A stretch of DNA of 64,000 nt from Pseudomonas putida (GTDB taxonomy: Bacteria; Pseudomonadota; Gammaproteobacteria; Pseudomonadales; Pseudomonadaceae): assembly GCA_029953615.1 (NCBI GenBank), contig CP124529.1:1364001-1428000 (forward strand), given 5' to 3'. The notes under the pieces are model-generated. The model did no database searches. It was not told the origin of the DNA and saw nothing but the letters and a program-made list of their open reading frames with translations. The translations under genes were made by a program, and so were the position numbers. Positions 16,800 to 24,870 of this stretch are shown here, one piece after another (position 1 is the stretch's first letter; every line of letters starts with the position of its first letter).

Positions 16800-17486
16800 T
16801 CAGAGCAGCATGGCCAGCAGCGGTGCCGCAAACAGGTTCAGCAGCCCGGTAAGGACCATGACCAGGCCGGCCACCGAGCCCTCCTCGCGGCCCACCTCCT
16901 GTGCCCGGCTGACCCCGGCGCCATGGGCGCCGACACCGAACAGCGCACCCCGTGCCAGCGGCGTGCGCAGCGGCAACCAGCGCAGCAGCACGCCGCCGAA
17001 CATCGCCCCCAGCACACCGGTGAACATCACGAACACTGCCGTAAGCTCCGGTACGCCGCCCAGGTCGTGGGCCAGTGGCATGGCAAAAGGTGTGGTGATC
17101 GACCGCGGCACCAGCGACAGGCTGGTCGCGCTGTCCAGCGCCAACAGATGCGCCAGCCCCCAGGAACTGGCGATCGAAGCACTGCTGCCGGCGACCATAC
17201 CCACCATCAGCGCCGGCCAGTGGCGCGCCAGCATGCCGCGTTGCTGCCAGATCGGTACCGCGAATGCCACGGTTACCGGGCCAAGCACACTCATCAGCCA
17301 GTGGGTGTTGCGGGCGTACTCGGCATAGGCGGTGTGCAACGGCACGGCCACCGCCAGCAACAGTACCGGCACCAGAATCAGTGGCGACAGCAGGTAGCGG
17401 CCACTGCGCCGGTACAGCCAGCGGCTGCCCAGGTAGGCCAGCAAGGTCAGGGCCAGCCAGAACAGCGGCATGGGTTCAAGGCTCAT
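16800..17486 (-). CDS. lrgB: LrgB/CidB-family membrane protein
   Basis: 228-aa integral membrane protein with about six or seven spans, including LSPLILVPVLLLAVAVPL, the conserved VLGPVTVAFAVPIWQQR, SLVPRSITTPFAMPLAHDLG, and VGAHGAGVSRAQEVG. These are the invariant blocks of LrgB/CidB, the partner of LrgA/CidA in holin/antiholin-like murein hydrolase control; in other bacteria the pair also moves pyruvate or glycolate. The start ATG overlaps the cidA-like stop (ATGA), so the two are translationally coupled. A longer start at 17507 would overlap cidA more and is disfavoured. Confidence 0.92.
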   Translation of the reverse strand: MSLEPMPLFWLALTLLAYLGSRWLYRRSGRYLLSPLILVPVLLLAVAVPLHTAYAEYARNTHWLMSVLGPVTVAFAVPIWQQRGMLARHWPALMVGMVAGSSASIASSWGLAHLLALDSATSLSLVPRSITTPFAMPLAHDLGGVPELTAVFVMFTGVLGAMFGGVLLRWLPLRTPLARGALFGVGAHGAGVSRAQEVGREEGSVAGLVMVLTGLLNLFAAPLLAMLL

Positions 17487-17863
17487 GGCGCATACCTCCA
17501 GCGGCACACCAGTTCCACAGTCAGTGCGGTCACCACCATCACCATCAGGGTGCTCACCGCGATCACCAGCAGGATGCGCCAGCCCTCGTCACGGATCAGG
17601 GCGCCGTAATCGAGCAGGCTCATCAACGCCGGGATGAAGAACAGCAGCATCTCAGCCATCAGCCAGCCGGCGCCCAGTTGCAGCGTGGCCGGCTTGAGCA
17701 CACCCGAGGCGAACAGCAACAGCAGCAATGCCAGGCCCATTACGCCGCCGGGAATCGGCCAGCCCAGCCAGGTGGCAAGCTGGCCGCCGAGCAGGAACAG
17801 GCCACAGAGGATCGCCAGCTCGACGAGCAGGCGCAGGGCTTTTTTCAGTAACGCGGGTTTCAT
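17483..17863 (-). CDS. cidA: CidA/LrgA-family holin-like protein
   Basis: 126 aa with four hydrophobic helices (LVELAILCGLFLLGGQLATW, GVMGLALLLLLFASGVL, LMAEMLLFFIPALMSLLDYG, ILLVIAVSTLMVMVVTALTV) and the CidA/LrgA hallmark GWPIPGGVMGLALL and EMLLFFIPA. Member of the holin-like family with lrgB immediately downstream. Divergent from a LysR gene whose start is about 100 bases away, the arrangement of CidR-controlled cid operons. Confidence 0.92.
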   Translation of the reverse strand: MKPALLKKALRLLVELAILCGLFLLGGQLATWLGWPIPGGVMGLALLLLLFASGVLKPATLQLGAGWLMAEMLLFFIPALMSLLDYGALIRDEGWRILLVIAVSTLMVMVVTALTVELVCRWRYAP

Positions 17864-17959
17864 GGGGGAGTCCTCGACAGGCCCTCATTTTAAGATTCGG
17901 CTGTGTAGGCCAGAAGCGAATTGTTAGACTGAACGCCATTCCAGAATGGAATTGCGATC

Positions 17960-18841
17960 ATGGAATTCAAACAGCTGCGCAGCTTTATCGAAGTGGTCCA
18001 CCGCGGCGGTTTTACCCAGGCGGCGCAGACCCTGCACATCAGCCAGTCGGCGGTGAGCAAACAGGTGGCCCAGCTGGAGCAAGATGTGGGCCAGCCACTG
18101 CTGGAGCGCCAGGCCTCGCAGCTGCACCTGACCGCTGCCGGGCGCATCGTGCTGGAGCGCGGCGAGGCCTTGCTGCGCCAGCGTCAGGCACTGCTCGGCG
18201 AACTGGACGATCTCAGCCAGATGGCCCGCGGCGAGCTGCGCCTGGGCTTGCCGATGCTGGGCAGCGACGCGCTGTTCGCCGGGTTGTTCGCCGAGTATCG
18301 GCGGCGTCACCCGAACATCGCGGTGCACTTGCTCGAAGGCGGCAGCCGCAGTATCGAACAGGCGGTCCGGAGTGGCGAACTGGAGCTGGGTGGTAGCCTG
18401 ACGCCCGCTGACGAGGCGTTCGACTATCAGCCGTTCTGCAACGAACCGATGGACGCCCTGTTGCCGGCCGGTCATGAGCTTGCGAGCCAAGGCGGAGTGG
18501 ACCTGCGGCAGTTGGCTGATACGCCGTTCCTGCTTTACCAGCGCAGTTTCGTGCTGAATGACCGGCTGCTGAAGGCGTGCCAGCAGCAGGGCTTTACTCC
18601 GAAGGAAGGCGGGCGCAGCGGCCAGGCGGACTTCCTCGCGGCGCTGGCGGCGGCGGGCCAGGGCGTGGTGTTGCTGCCCCGTGTGGTGGCAAAAGCGCTG
18701 GAGCGCCCAGGTGTGGTGCGCTTGCCGCTGCGCTCGCCGGGGGATTTGCGTTGGGATATCGCGTTCATCTGGCGGCGCGGTGCGTACCTGTCACGGGCGG
18801 CGCAGGCGTGGTTGTCTTTACTACGCGAACATCACGGCTGA
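17960..18841 (+). CDS. LysR-family regulator divergent from cidA-lrgB
   Basis: 293 aa. N-terminal winged HTH (MEFKQLRSFIEVVHRGGFTQ, TLHISQSAVSKQVAQLEQDV, LLERQASQLHLTAAG) and a LysR substrate-binding domain (about 92-290: ELRLGLPMLGSDALFAGLFA, then LLYQRSFVLNDRLLKACQQQ). By divergent position it likely controls the cidA-lrgB pair, as CidR does elsewhere; no effector is known for this protein. Single well-placed start at 17960. A 138-base hairpin repeat follows the stop. Confidence 0.88.
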   Translation: MEFKQLRSFIEVVHRGGFTQAAQTLHISQSAVSKQVAQLEQDVGQPLLERQASQLHLTAAGRIVLERGEALLRQRQALLGELDDLSQMARGELRLGLPMLGSDALFAGLFAEYRRRHPNIAVHLLEGGSRSIEQAVRSGELELGGSLTPADEAFDYQPFCNEPMDALLPAGHELASQGGVDLRQLADTPFLLYQRSFVLNDRLLKACQQQGFTPKEGGRSGQADFLAALAAAGQGVVLLPRVVAKALERPGVVRLPLRSPGDLRWDIAFIWRRGAYLSRAAQAWLSLLREHHG

Positions 18842-18978
18842 CGCGATCCCTGTAGGAGCGGCCTTGTGTCGCGAAAGGGCTGCAAAGCAGCCCCAGCAAT
18901 ACCTGCTGCGCTGCCCAATCCTGGGGCTGCTGCGCAGCCCTTTCGCGACACAAGGCCGCTCCTACAAGGGATCGCGTG
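18841..18978. repeat. large inverted repeat (TAGGAGCGGCCTTG type)
   Basis: The sequence ACGCGATCCCTGTAGGAGCG at the left is mirrored by CGCTCCTACAAGGGATCGCG at the right. The arms include GGCCTTGTGTCGCGAAAGGG and its complement, about 52 bases per arm with few mismatches. Different from the CGCGGGCTTGCCCGC REPs. Sits between the convergent LysR and flavodoxin genes and overlaps the LysR stop codon; a likely bidirectional terminator/RNA stabiliser. The same family is found at 50574-50645 and 51902 onward. Confidence 0.9.
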
Positions 18979-18988
18979 AAGCCTCGAG

Positions 18989-19444
18989 TCAGGCCTTCAG
19001 TGCTTGAACAAGCTCAGCCAACCAAGGCTCTGCATCCGCCTCCGGGGTCACCGTCTCGCTGGCATCCAAGCGCAGCATCGGCTGCACTTCCCGCACGCCC
19101 AGTTCGGCAAACAGTTCGCGCATCTGCTCGCCACCACCGCAATAGGTATCGCCATAACTGCTGTCACCCAACGCAATCACCGCGCCTGGCAGGCCACGCC
19201 AGGCCGCAGGCAGGGTGTCACGAATGCTGCTGTACAACGGCATGAGGTTGTCCGGCAGTTCGCCCATGCCAGTGGTCGAGGTCACGGCCAGCAAGGCATC
19301 GGGGGCAAAACCTTCAAGGTCCTGCAAGGTAGCGCGCGCCGCATGCCAGGCCTCCAGGCCTGCAGCCTTGAGCAGCGATTGAGCGTGGCGGGCGACTTCT
19401 TCGGCGGTGCCGTAGACCGATCCGGAAATAATGGCGACTTTCAT
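18989..19444 (-). CDS. flavodoxin (MioC-like)
   Basis: 151-aa FMN-binding electron carrier. Phosphate-binding loop SGSVYGTAEEVARHA near the N-terminus, then VTSTTGMGELPDNLMPLYS and VIALGDSSYGDTYCGGGEQM for the isoalloxazine pocket. The short length and absence of a long insertion fit the MioC/short-chain flavodoxin group, so it may serve biotin synthase or another radical or reductive enzyme (inference). Divergent from the LOV gene. Confidence 0.9.
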   Translation of the reverse strand: MKVAIISGSVYGTAEEVARHAQSLLKAAGLEAWHAARATLQDLEGFAPDALLAVTSTTGMGELPDNLMPLYSSIRDTLPAAWRGLPGAVIALGDSSYGDTYCGGGEQMRELFAELGVREVQPMLRLDASETVTPEADAEPWLAELVQALKA

Positions 19445-19572
19445 CGGGTAGAGGATTCCGAAACTGAGTGAAAACGTAGGATACTAGCATCCGGCGCTGG
19501 CAAAAGGCCGCCTCTACCAAAGTCACCATCCTCAACCCTGCTTCGCACCCTTGTTTACTCAACGGCCCGAAC

Positions 19573-20001
19573 ATGATCAACGCGCAACTGCTGCAATCCA
19601 TGGTCGATGCATCCAATGACGGCATCGTGGTCGCCGAACAGGAAGGCGACGACACCATTCTCATCTATGTGAACGCGGCCTTCGAACGCCTGACCGGCTA
19701 TAGCCGTGACGAAATCCTTTATCAGGATTGCCGCTTCCTGCAGGCCGAAGACCGCGACCAGCTTGGCCGCGCCCGCATTCGCAAGGCCCTGGCCGAAGGC
19801 CGGCCGTGCCGCGAAGTGCTGCGCAACTACCGCAAGGATGGCAGCGCCTTCTGGAACGAACTGTCGATCACCCCGGTCAGGCACGACGCGGAACAGCGCA
19901 CCTACTTCATCGGTATCCAGAAAGACGTCACTCGCCAGGTCGAACTGGAGCGGGAACTGGCGCAACTGCGCGTTCGTCCGAAACCCGACGAACGCACCTG
20001 A
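19573..20001 (+). CDS. short LOV blue-light photoreceptor (PpSB1-LOV type)
   Basis: 142-aa single-domain protein: a PAS/LOV core with short N- and C-terminal helices and no output domain. The photoactive Cys is C53 in YQDCRFLQ (variant of GxNCRFLQ), followed by RNYRKDGSAFWNELSITPV and FIGIQKDVTRQVELERELAQ, which supply the FMN-contacting Asn and Gln residues and the dimerising C-terminal Jalpha helix. The sequence is nearly that of the structurally studied PpSB1-LOV of P. putida KT2440, a flavin photoreceptor with very slow dark recovery. From memory, short LOV proteins in this group signal through class II LitR MerR regulators; such a gene lies 0.7 kb downstream on the other strand. Confidence 0.95.
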   Translation: MINAQLLQSMVDASNDGIVVAEQEGDDTILIYVNAAFERLTGYSRDEILYQDCRFLQAEDRDQLGRARIRKALAEGRPCREVLRNYRKDGSAFWNELSITPVRHDAEQRTYFIGIQKDVTRQVELERELAQLRVRPKPDERT

Positions 20002-20057
20002 ACCAAGTACGCCACGCACGGTCAATCGCGTTGAAGAAATCGCCATCGAGTTCGATC

Positions 20058-20675
20058 ATGCAAGCAGAAGCGCTCCTTACCCAGGACGAGCTGGATTTCA
20101 TACAGAACATGCAGCATTCGCCGCAGTTGAACCTGGCCGACCCCATGTCGAGCCTGCTGGTCAATGGCGACCGCCGCATCCAGAGCCTGCTCACCCGCTT
20201 GGTCGCCAACGAGCAGGTAACCCTGCAGGCCCAGTTCAACAACCAGCAGATAAGCTTCCCGCTGCAACTGGTGGAAGACGAATTCCACGCCCTGCACCTG
20301 CAACTGGGCTCACCGGAAATCTACGAAGATGGCCCTATGCTGCGCCCCTGGCGCCTGTCGATGGAAAAGCCGAGTGCACTGCTCGATGCCCATGGGCAGG
20401 AAAGCGGCCTGTGGGTTCGCGATATTTCGTTCAAGGGTACGTTGCTGGAAGTCCGTGGCCTGCCAGCGGCGCCAACCCGCTTCGAACTGCGCTTCGCCCC
20501 TGGCAGCATCCCTCCCATCGAACTGCATGGCGTGCTGGGCAGGCGCATCGGCCCGGACCTGGCCGCCTACGACCTCAGTCAAAGTCCGGCCGAAGAGATC
20601 GAACGCCTGCGCGACTACATCCTCCAGGCCCATCGCCGGGCCCACCCCGAGCTTCACACTCAGGTATCGAGCTGA
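20058..20675 (+). CDS. PilZ-like (YcgR-related) protein
   Basis: 205 aa. The N-terminal part (to about residue 100: MQAEALLTQDELDFIQNMQH, QVTLQAQFNNQQISFPLQL) resembles the YcgR N-terminal domain. The C-terminal part carries a PilZ-like pair: RPWRLS at about 115 and the DISFKGTLLEV segment (DxSxxG) at about 140. PilZ domains bind cyclic di-GMP through RxxxR and D/NxSxxG; the first motif here is RPWR, one residue shorter, so c-di-GMP binding should be tested rather than assumed. Starts 57 bases after the LOV stop on the same strand and may be co-transcribed, hinting at a light to c-di-GMP link. Convergent and overlapping by 16 bases with the MerR gene. Confidence 0.75.
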   Translation: MQAEALLTQDELDFIQNMQHSPQLNLADPMSSLLVNGDRRIQSLLTRLVANEQVTLQAQFNNQQISFPLQLVEDEFHALHLQLGSPEIYEDGPMLRPWRLSMEKPSALLDAHGQESGLWVRDISFKGTLLEVRGLPAAPTRFELRFAPGSIPPIELHGVLGRRIGPDLAAYDLSQSPAEEIERLRDYILQAHRRAHPELHTQVSS

Positions 20676-21596
20676 CCGGCCAGAAATTGCCGCAAACGCT
20701 GGCGCATAACGCTGCCCTGCGCGCCCAGGCAGGCGATCGGGCTGCCAGCAAGGCTGTCCTGTGCCAGTTCCGCCGCTTCACCCGCCAGTAACAACGGGCA
20801 TTCCAGCCCTGCCACCAGGCGCGTCAGGCGCCGGGTGAGTTCCGTGGTGGGCGGCTGGTGGGAAAACAGCACCAGGGCATCCGGTTTCAGGCGCTCGCAG
20901 ACCAGTGTCAGCTCCGCCAGCGGCTGCCCGCTCGCCAGTGGCGTCACGCCAACTTCATCGCTGCCCAGGGTCAGGCTGGTCACCAGCAATTCCAGCTCGT
21001 GGCACTGCCCCGGCAACGGCGCCAGGAGCACCTTGTGGGTGCGCGGTGCACGGGCAAGTTGCAAGCGGGCAAACACCCGGCCACGCAGGAACTGATCGAA
21101 GAACAGCCACTCGCTGGGCTGCCCGTAGCCGCCATGGCCGACCGCCAGTTCATGCCAGACCGGCATGAACACTTCGCTGAACACCTGGTCCAGGGCGCAG
21201 GCGGCAAACACCTCGTCGAACAGGCGGTCCAGGCCAGCCACGTCAAAACACTGTAGCGCCTGGCGAATCTGCTGCTGCCAGTGCACCCAGGTGCCCGTCG
21301 CGCCACCTGCCTGCCCGGCAACAGCGTGGCCGCGCGCAAGGATGCTGGCAACCTTGCTCACCGCCACACCGCGCGCCAGCCAGCCCAGGATACGTCGGAT
21401 ATCATCGATGTCGGCCTGGGTATACAGGCGATGGCCACTGTCGGTGCGGGTTGGCTGGATCAGACCGTAGCGGCGCTCCCAGGCGCGCAAGGTCCACGGC
21501 GTTGACGCCGGTCAGGCGGGAAACCTCACGGATCGGAAACAGGTCCTGCTGCGCGAGGCCCGCATCGATAACCGGATTCAGTCCCTGTTCGTTCAT
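20660..21596 (-). pseudogene. MerR-family regulator (class II LitR-like), broken by a +1 frameshift
   Basis: The N-terminus (MNEQGLNPVIDAGLAQQDLF, then PIREVSRLTGVNAV) starts at 21596 and runs out of frame. The rest of the MerR HTH (RAWERRYGLIQPTRTDSGHR, LYTQADIDDIRRILGWLARG) and the long C-terminal sensor domain (about residues 90-311: AACALDQVFSEVFMPVWHEL, HKVLLAPLPGQCHELELLV, LKPDALVLFSHQPP) continue in another frame. Removing one C at 21494-21495 (GTGGACC to GTGACC) restores GVNAVTLRAWERRYG, the invariant LitR/CarH HTH segment, and 311 aa. The C-terminal domain follows the B12-binding fold but shows no DxHxxG cobalamin motif, the feature of class II LitR. It faces an ABM-folM operon across a palindromic site. 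Confidence 0.86.
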
Positions 21597-21601
21597 CTGC
21601 A

Positions 21602-21633
21602 AGGTGTACCTTGTGTGCCCAAGTTGAACACCT
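21602..21633. promoter_or_regulatory. candidate LitR/MerR operator
   Basis: AGGTGT...ACACCT inverted hexamers enclosing a second CTTG/CAAG dyad, in the short region upstream of the merR start and in front of the ABM-folM operon. The span is about that of a MerR-type operator. Assignment is by position and symmetry only. Confidence 0.45.
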
Positions 21634-21815
21634 AGTCTACTACGGCAATACCACACGCTGTGCCGCAACCGTTTGCCGGCTGACAGTTGCCGAAGATCGC
21701 ACATGGGCGATAATCCGCGCCCGATTCTTGCATGCACGCCTGCGTTGCCCACCACCCCGGGCCACACAGCCAAAGGGGCCGGCTACCCGCCAGCCCCGTT
21801 GCCAGGAGATACACG

Positions 21816-22376
21816 ATGTCTACCCCTCCCGTCACCCTGATGGTGTCGCGCCGCGCCGCCCATGGCCGCTACCAGGAACTGCTGGCCTGGCTGCATGAAG
21901 GCGAACAGCTGGCCACCGACTTCCCCGGCTACCTTGGCTCGGGCATCCTGGCGCCACCCCGCGACAGCGACGAATTCCAGATCATCTTTCGTTTCAGCGA
22001 CGAACCGACCCTGCAGGCCTGGGAGCATTCCGCCTCGCGCCGGGCCTGGCTGCAGCGCGGCAACGGCCTGTTCGAACGCCCCAAAGAAGCGCGCGTGAGC
22101 GGCATTGACGACTGGTTTGGCACCAACCTGGTGCAAAAACCACCGCGCTGGAAGCAGGCGGTAGCCATCTGGCTGGCCTTCTTCCCGGTCTCGCTGGTAT
22201 TCAACCTGGTGTTCGGCCACTGGCTGGCAGCACTGGGCCTGGTACCACGGGTATTGCTCAGCACCCTGGGCCTGACGCCGGTGATGGTCTACCTGTTCAT
22301 CCCCCTGTCCACCCGCCTGCTGGCCGGCTGGCTGCATGCATCCCCGGCCCCCGCTGGCGCCCTGCGCAGCCGCTAA
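21816..22376 (+). CDS. ABM-domain (antibiotic biosynthesis monooxygenase) membrane protein
   Basis: 186 aa. The N-terminal ABM ferredoxin-like domain (about 5-100: VTLMVSRRAAHGRYQELLAW, YLGSGILAPPRDSDEFQIIF, LQAWEHSASRRAWL) is followed by two membrane helices (AVAIWLAFFPVSLVFNLVF and LLSTLGLTPVMVYLFIPLS). Domain order ABM then 2 TM is a recurrent but uncharacterised architecture. Start at 21816 preceded by CAGGAGA. First gene of a probable four-gene operon (gaps of 63, 9 and -8 bases) facing the LitR-like regulator; enzyme activity unknown. Confidence 0.82.
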   Translation: MSTPPVTLMVSRRAAHGRYQELLAWLHEGEQLATDFPGYLGSGILAPPRDSDEFQIIFRFSDEPTLQAWEHSASRRAWLQRGNGLFERPKEARVSGIDDWFGTNLVQKPPRWKQAVAIWLAFFPVSLVFNLVFGHWLAALGLVPRVLLSTLGLTPVMVYLFIPLSTRLLAGWLHASPAPAGALRSR

Positions 22377-22439
22377 GGCCAGGCCGTACACACGGTAGAT
22401 AGTTCGGGTATGCTGGGCGGCAACCAAAGGACAGACAAG

Positions 22440-23147
22440 TTGACCGCCCCGAACATGAACAGCCCCATTCTCGTTACCGGAGCCAGCCAGCGCGTCGGGC
22501 TGGCTCTGGCCCTTGAACTGGCGCAGGCCGGCCATACGGTAGTCAGTGCCAGCCGAAGCCTCCAGCCACAGGCGGCCCACCCGAACATCGTGCAGTTCCA
22601 GGCCGACCTGTGCCAGGCGGCTGACCGCCAGGCCCTGATCGACTACCTGCACAACCATTACGACGGCCTGCGCGCGATCATCCACAACGCCTCGCTGTGG
22701 CTCGACGATGGCCTCGAAAACCTCGAAACCATGTTCCGCCTGCACGTCGAAGCGCCCTACCATCTCAACCTGGCCCTGGGCGACCTGCTGGCCAAGGTGG
22801 AAAAGGCCGACATCATCCACATTTGCGACGAAACCTCTTCGCGTGGCAGCAAAAGCCACATCGGCTATGCCGCGACCAAGGCCGCGTTGCAGAACATGGT
22901 GCTGTCGTTCGCCGAAAAATATGCGCCCAAGGTGCATGTGAACGGTATCCTGCCCGGGCTGCTGATCCTCAAGGAAGGGGGTGACGAAGCCTACCGCCAG
23001 CAAACCCTGAAAAAGGCCCTGCTGGAGTTCGAACCCGGCGCCGGCCCGCTGATCGAGACAGTCAAGTACCTGCTCGCCAGCCAGTACAGCACCGGCAGCC
23101 AGGTGGTCATCAACGGTGGCCGCCACCTGAAGAACCGCATGACCTGA
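22440..23147 (+). CDS. folM: dihydromonapterin reductase FolM-like SDR
   Basis: 235-aa NADPH-dependent SDR. GASQRVGLALALELAQAGHT cofactor loop (the GASxRxG form of FolM/pteridine reductases), NASLWLDDG, DETSSRGSKSHIGYAATKAA with YxxxK, and C-terminal INGGRHLKNRMT. FolM reduces dihydromonapterin to tetrahydromonapterin, a pterin cofactor made in Pseudomonas. The TTG at 22440 is preferred because AAAGGA lies 8 bases upstream; an ATG at 22455 (MNSPILVTGA) is an alternative. Linked to a light-sensing regulator, it could supply pterin for light-protection enzymes (inference). Confidence 0.88.
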   Translation: MTAPNMNSPILVTGASQRVGLALALELAQAGHTVVSASRSLQPQAAHPNIVQFQADLCQAADRQALIDYLHNHYDGLRAIIHNASLWLDDGLENLETMFRLHVEAPYHLNLALGDLLAKVEKADIIHICDETSSRGSKSHIGYAATKAALQNMVLSFAEKYAPKVHVNGILPGLLILKEGGDEAYRQQTLKKALLEFEPGAGPLIETVKYLLASQYSTGSQVVINGGRHLKNRMT

Positions 23148-23156
23148 GAGAAGCCC

Positions 23157-23453
23157 ATGACCCCACAGCAACAGCTCGAACTCGAGGCCGCCGCGTTCCG
23201 GCGCCTGGTCGAACACCTGCAAAAGCGCACCGACGTGCAGAACATCGACCTGATGAACCTGTCCGGCTTCTGCCGCAACTGCCTGTCCAAGTGGTACAAG
23301 GCCGCGGCTGACGAGCGCCAGCTCGACCTCAGCCTGGATGACGCCCGCGAAGCGGTGTACGGCATGCCCTACGCCGAGTGGAAAGCCCAATACCAGAAAG
23401 AAGCCAGCGCCGACCAGCAAGCGGCGTTCGAAAAAGGAAAACCCCGTGACTGA
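23157..23453 (+). CDS. DUF1244 family protein
   Basis: 98-aa helical cytoplasmic protein of DUF1244 (AAFRRLVEHLQKRTDVQNID, then MNLSGFCRNCLSKWYKAAAD, GMPYAEWKAQYQ). The FCRNCLxKW block with two Cys is the family hallmark; its function is not known. Nine bases downstream of folM, overlapping the next gene by 8 bases, so it belongs to the same operon. Confidence 0.88.
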   Translation: MTPQQQLELEAAAFRRLVEHLQKRTDVQNIDLMNLSGFCRNCLSKWYKAAADERQLDLSLDDAREAVYGMPYAEWKAQYQKEASADQQAAFEKGKPRD

Positions 23454-23787
23454 CCTGAACACCCTGCGCGCCAGCCTGGCCAGCGGCCAACACGTGTTTG
23501 CCGACACCCTGGCGTTCATTGCCGACAACTACAGCTACCAGCCACAGGCCTTCGACAATGGCGGCGTGGCAAATGCGGCCGGGCAGAACGAAGGTTCCTG
23601 CAAGACTCTGGGCCTGGCGTTGCTGGAAGGGCTGAGCGACCAGGAAGCGCTGCTGGCCTTTGGCGAGCACTACCGTGACGTGGTGGCCACACCCGAGGGC
23701 AGCGACCATGGCAACATTCGTGCGCTGATCAAGCATGGTTTGGCGGGCGTGAAGTTTGCCGAGCTGCCGCTGTCGCGCAAGCCGTGA
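23446..23787 (+). CDS. HopJ-family (type III effector-like) protein
   Basis: 113 aa starting at a GTG (23446) with AAAAAGGA 7 bases upstream. It matches the HopPmaJ/HopJ family (FIADNYSYQPQAFDNGGV, NAAGQNEGSCKTLGLALLEG, HGNIRALIKHGLAGVKF). Although named after a plant-pathogen effector, the family is widespread in non-pathogens without type III secretion and is probably a housekeeping protein of unknown role. Overlaps the end of the DUF1244 gene by 8 bases; last gene before a REP pair. Confidence 0.87.
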   Translation: MTDLNTLRASLASGQHVFADTLAFIADNYSYQPQAFDNGGVANAAGQNEGSCKTLGLALLEGLSDQEALLAFGEHYRDVVATPEGSDHGNIRALIKHGLAGVKFAELPLSRKP

Positions 23788-23794
23788 GATAGCC

Positions 23795-23908
23795 GGGGCC
23801 GCTTTGCGGCCTCATCGCCGGCAAGCCAGCTCCCACAGGTACCCCACTGCCTTCAGGCTTGATGATATCCCTGTGGGAGCTGGCTTGCCGGCGATGAGGC
23901 CGGTGCAG
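23795..23908. repeat. REP inverted pair (GCCGGCAAGCC variant)
   Basis: CTCATCGCCGGCAAGCCAGC facing GCTGGCTTGCCGGCGATGAG, plus an outer GGGGCCGCTTTGCGGCC hairpin. Between convergent hopJ and the hydrolase gene. Confidence 0.9.
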
Positions 23909-23914
23909 GCAGCA

Positions 23915-24823
23915 TCAACCCATGATCTTTCCTGGGACGTCACCCGCCAACCCACCCCGCTGCAACCACTGCAACGCCACCGGCCACAAACTTTCGCGAA
24001 ACCGGTCATGGAAGAACGCGAAATGGCCAATTTCCTCGACCGAGATATCCTCAGGCGCAATGCGCAGGTGCTGGCGCTCGGCCCGCTGCAAATAACCTAG
24101 CAAACGCTCGGTCGCCGCCACAGTGCCAAAGGGGTCATCGGTCAGGCTGATGGCCAGCGTCGCCGCGCGTACCTGGGCGAACGGTAGTGCCTCCAGCGCA
24201 CGCCCACTGGGCCGCTGCTCATAGCGCGGGGTACGGGTGGTCCAGTCGTGCACCACGCCGGATGGCGTGTCCTCCAGCCAACCCAGGCGCTTGCCGGGAA
24301 AGTAACCGAACAACCGGGTGAGCAGCGGCATTACCACATGCCACTTGCCGAACAGTTGCCAGCGCTGGTCAACCGCGTAATCCCGCCAGTAGGCAAATTG
24401 CGCACCGACCATCACCACCCGGCGCACCTTGCTTGCCGACGGTGCCAGCCCCACTGCGCAGCCGCCAAAACTATGCCCCACCACGTCCACCGGCTGGCCC
24501 GGGAAATGTTCTGCGGCGTGCACCAGCATGGCTTCGAAGTCCAGCCGGCCCCAGTCGCTCCAGGACGCCTGGAAGCCGCGCAACGAGAGCGGTCGGGATT
24601 CGCCGATGCCACGGTAGTCGTAGGTCAGCACATCACAACCCTGGGCGAACAGGTAGTCGGCGAAACGCGAGTAGTAGCGGCAGCGTACCGAGGTGGCAGC
24701 GTTGATGATCACCAGCGGGCGCTGGGGATCAGGTCGGGCGTGGCGCCAGCGGAAGCCGCCGAGGCTGTAGCCGTCGGCTGCGGTGTGGCGAAAGGCAGTG
24801 GCGGGCTGGGTGAGGCTGCTCAT
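23915..24823 (-). CDS. alpha/beta hydrolase (serine type)
   Basis: 302 aa. PLVIINAATSVRCRYYSRFA, then CDVLTYDYRGIGESRP, nucleophile elbow VDVVGHSFGGCAVGLAPSA (GHSFGG), and a late His (VEEIGHFAFFHDRFRE). This layout matches the group of putative hydrolases that contain the YDYRGxGxS motif and are often annotated as YheT-like or lysophospholipase-like; no substrate can be assigned. The ATG at 24823 starts the conserved part; a longer frame to 24907 reads through the REP sequence and is spurious. Confidence 0.82.
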   Translation of the reverse strand: MSSLTQPATAFRHTAADGYSLGGFRWRHARPDPQRPLVIINAATSVRCRYYSRFADYLFAQGCDVLTYDYRGIGESRPLSLRGFQASWSDWGRLDFEAMLVHAAEHFPGQPVDVVGHSFGGCAVGLAPSASKVRRVVMVGAQFAYWRDYAVDQRWQLFGKWHVVMPLLTRLFGYFPGKRLGWLEDTPSGVVHDWTTRTPRYEQRPSGRALEALPFAQVRAATLAISLTDDPFGTVAATERLLGYLQRAERQHLRIAPEDISVEEIGHFAFFHDRFRESLWPVALQWLQRGGLAGDVPGKIMG

Positions 24824-24870
24824 GGCACATTCCCTGTTGTTGTGCGCCAAAGCTAGCAAAGATTCTGCAG

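Noticed and set aside
23446..23787. HopJ as evidence of a type III secretion system
   Set aside because: No secretion or chaperone genes are nearby and this family occurs widely in non-pathogens.
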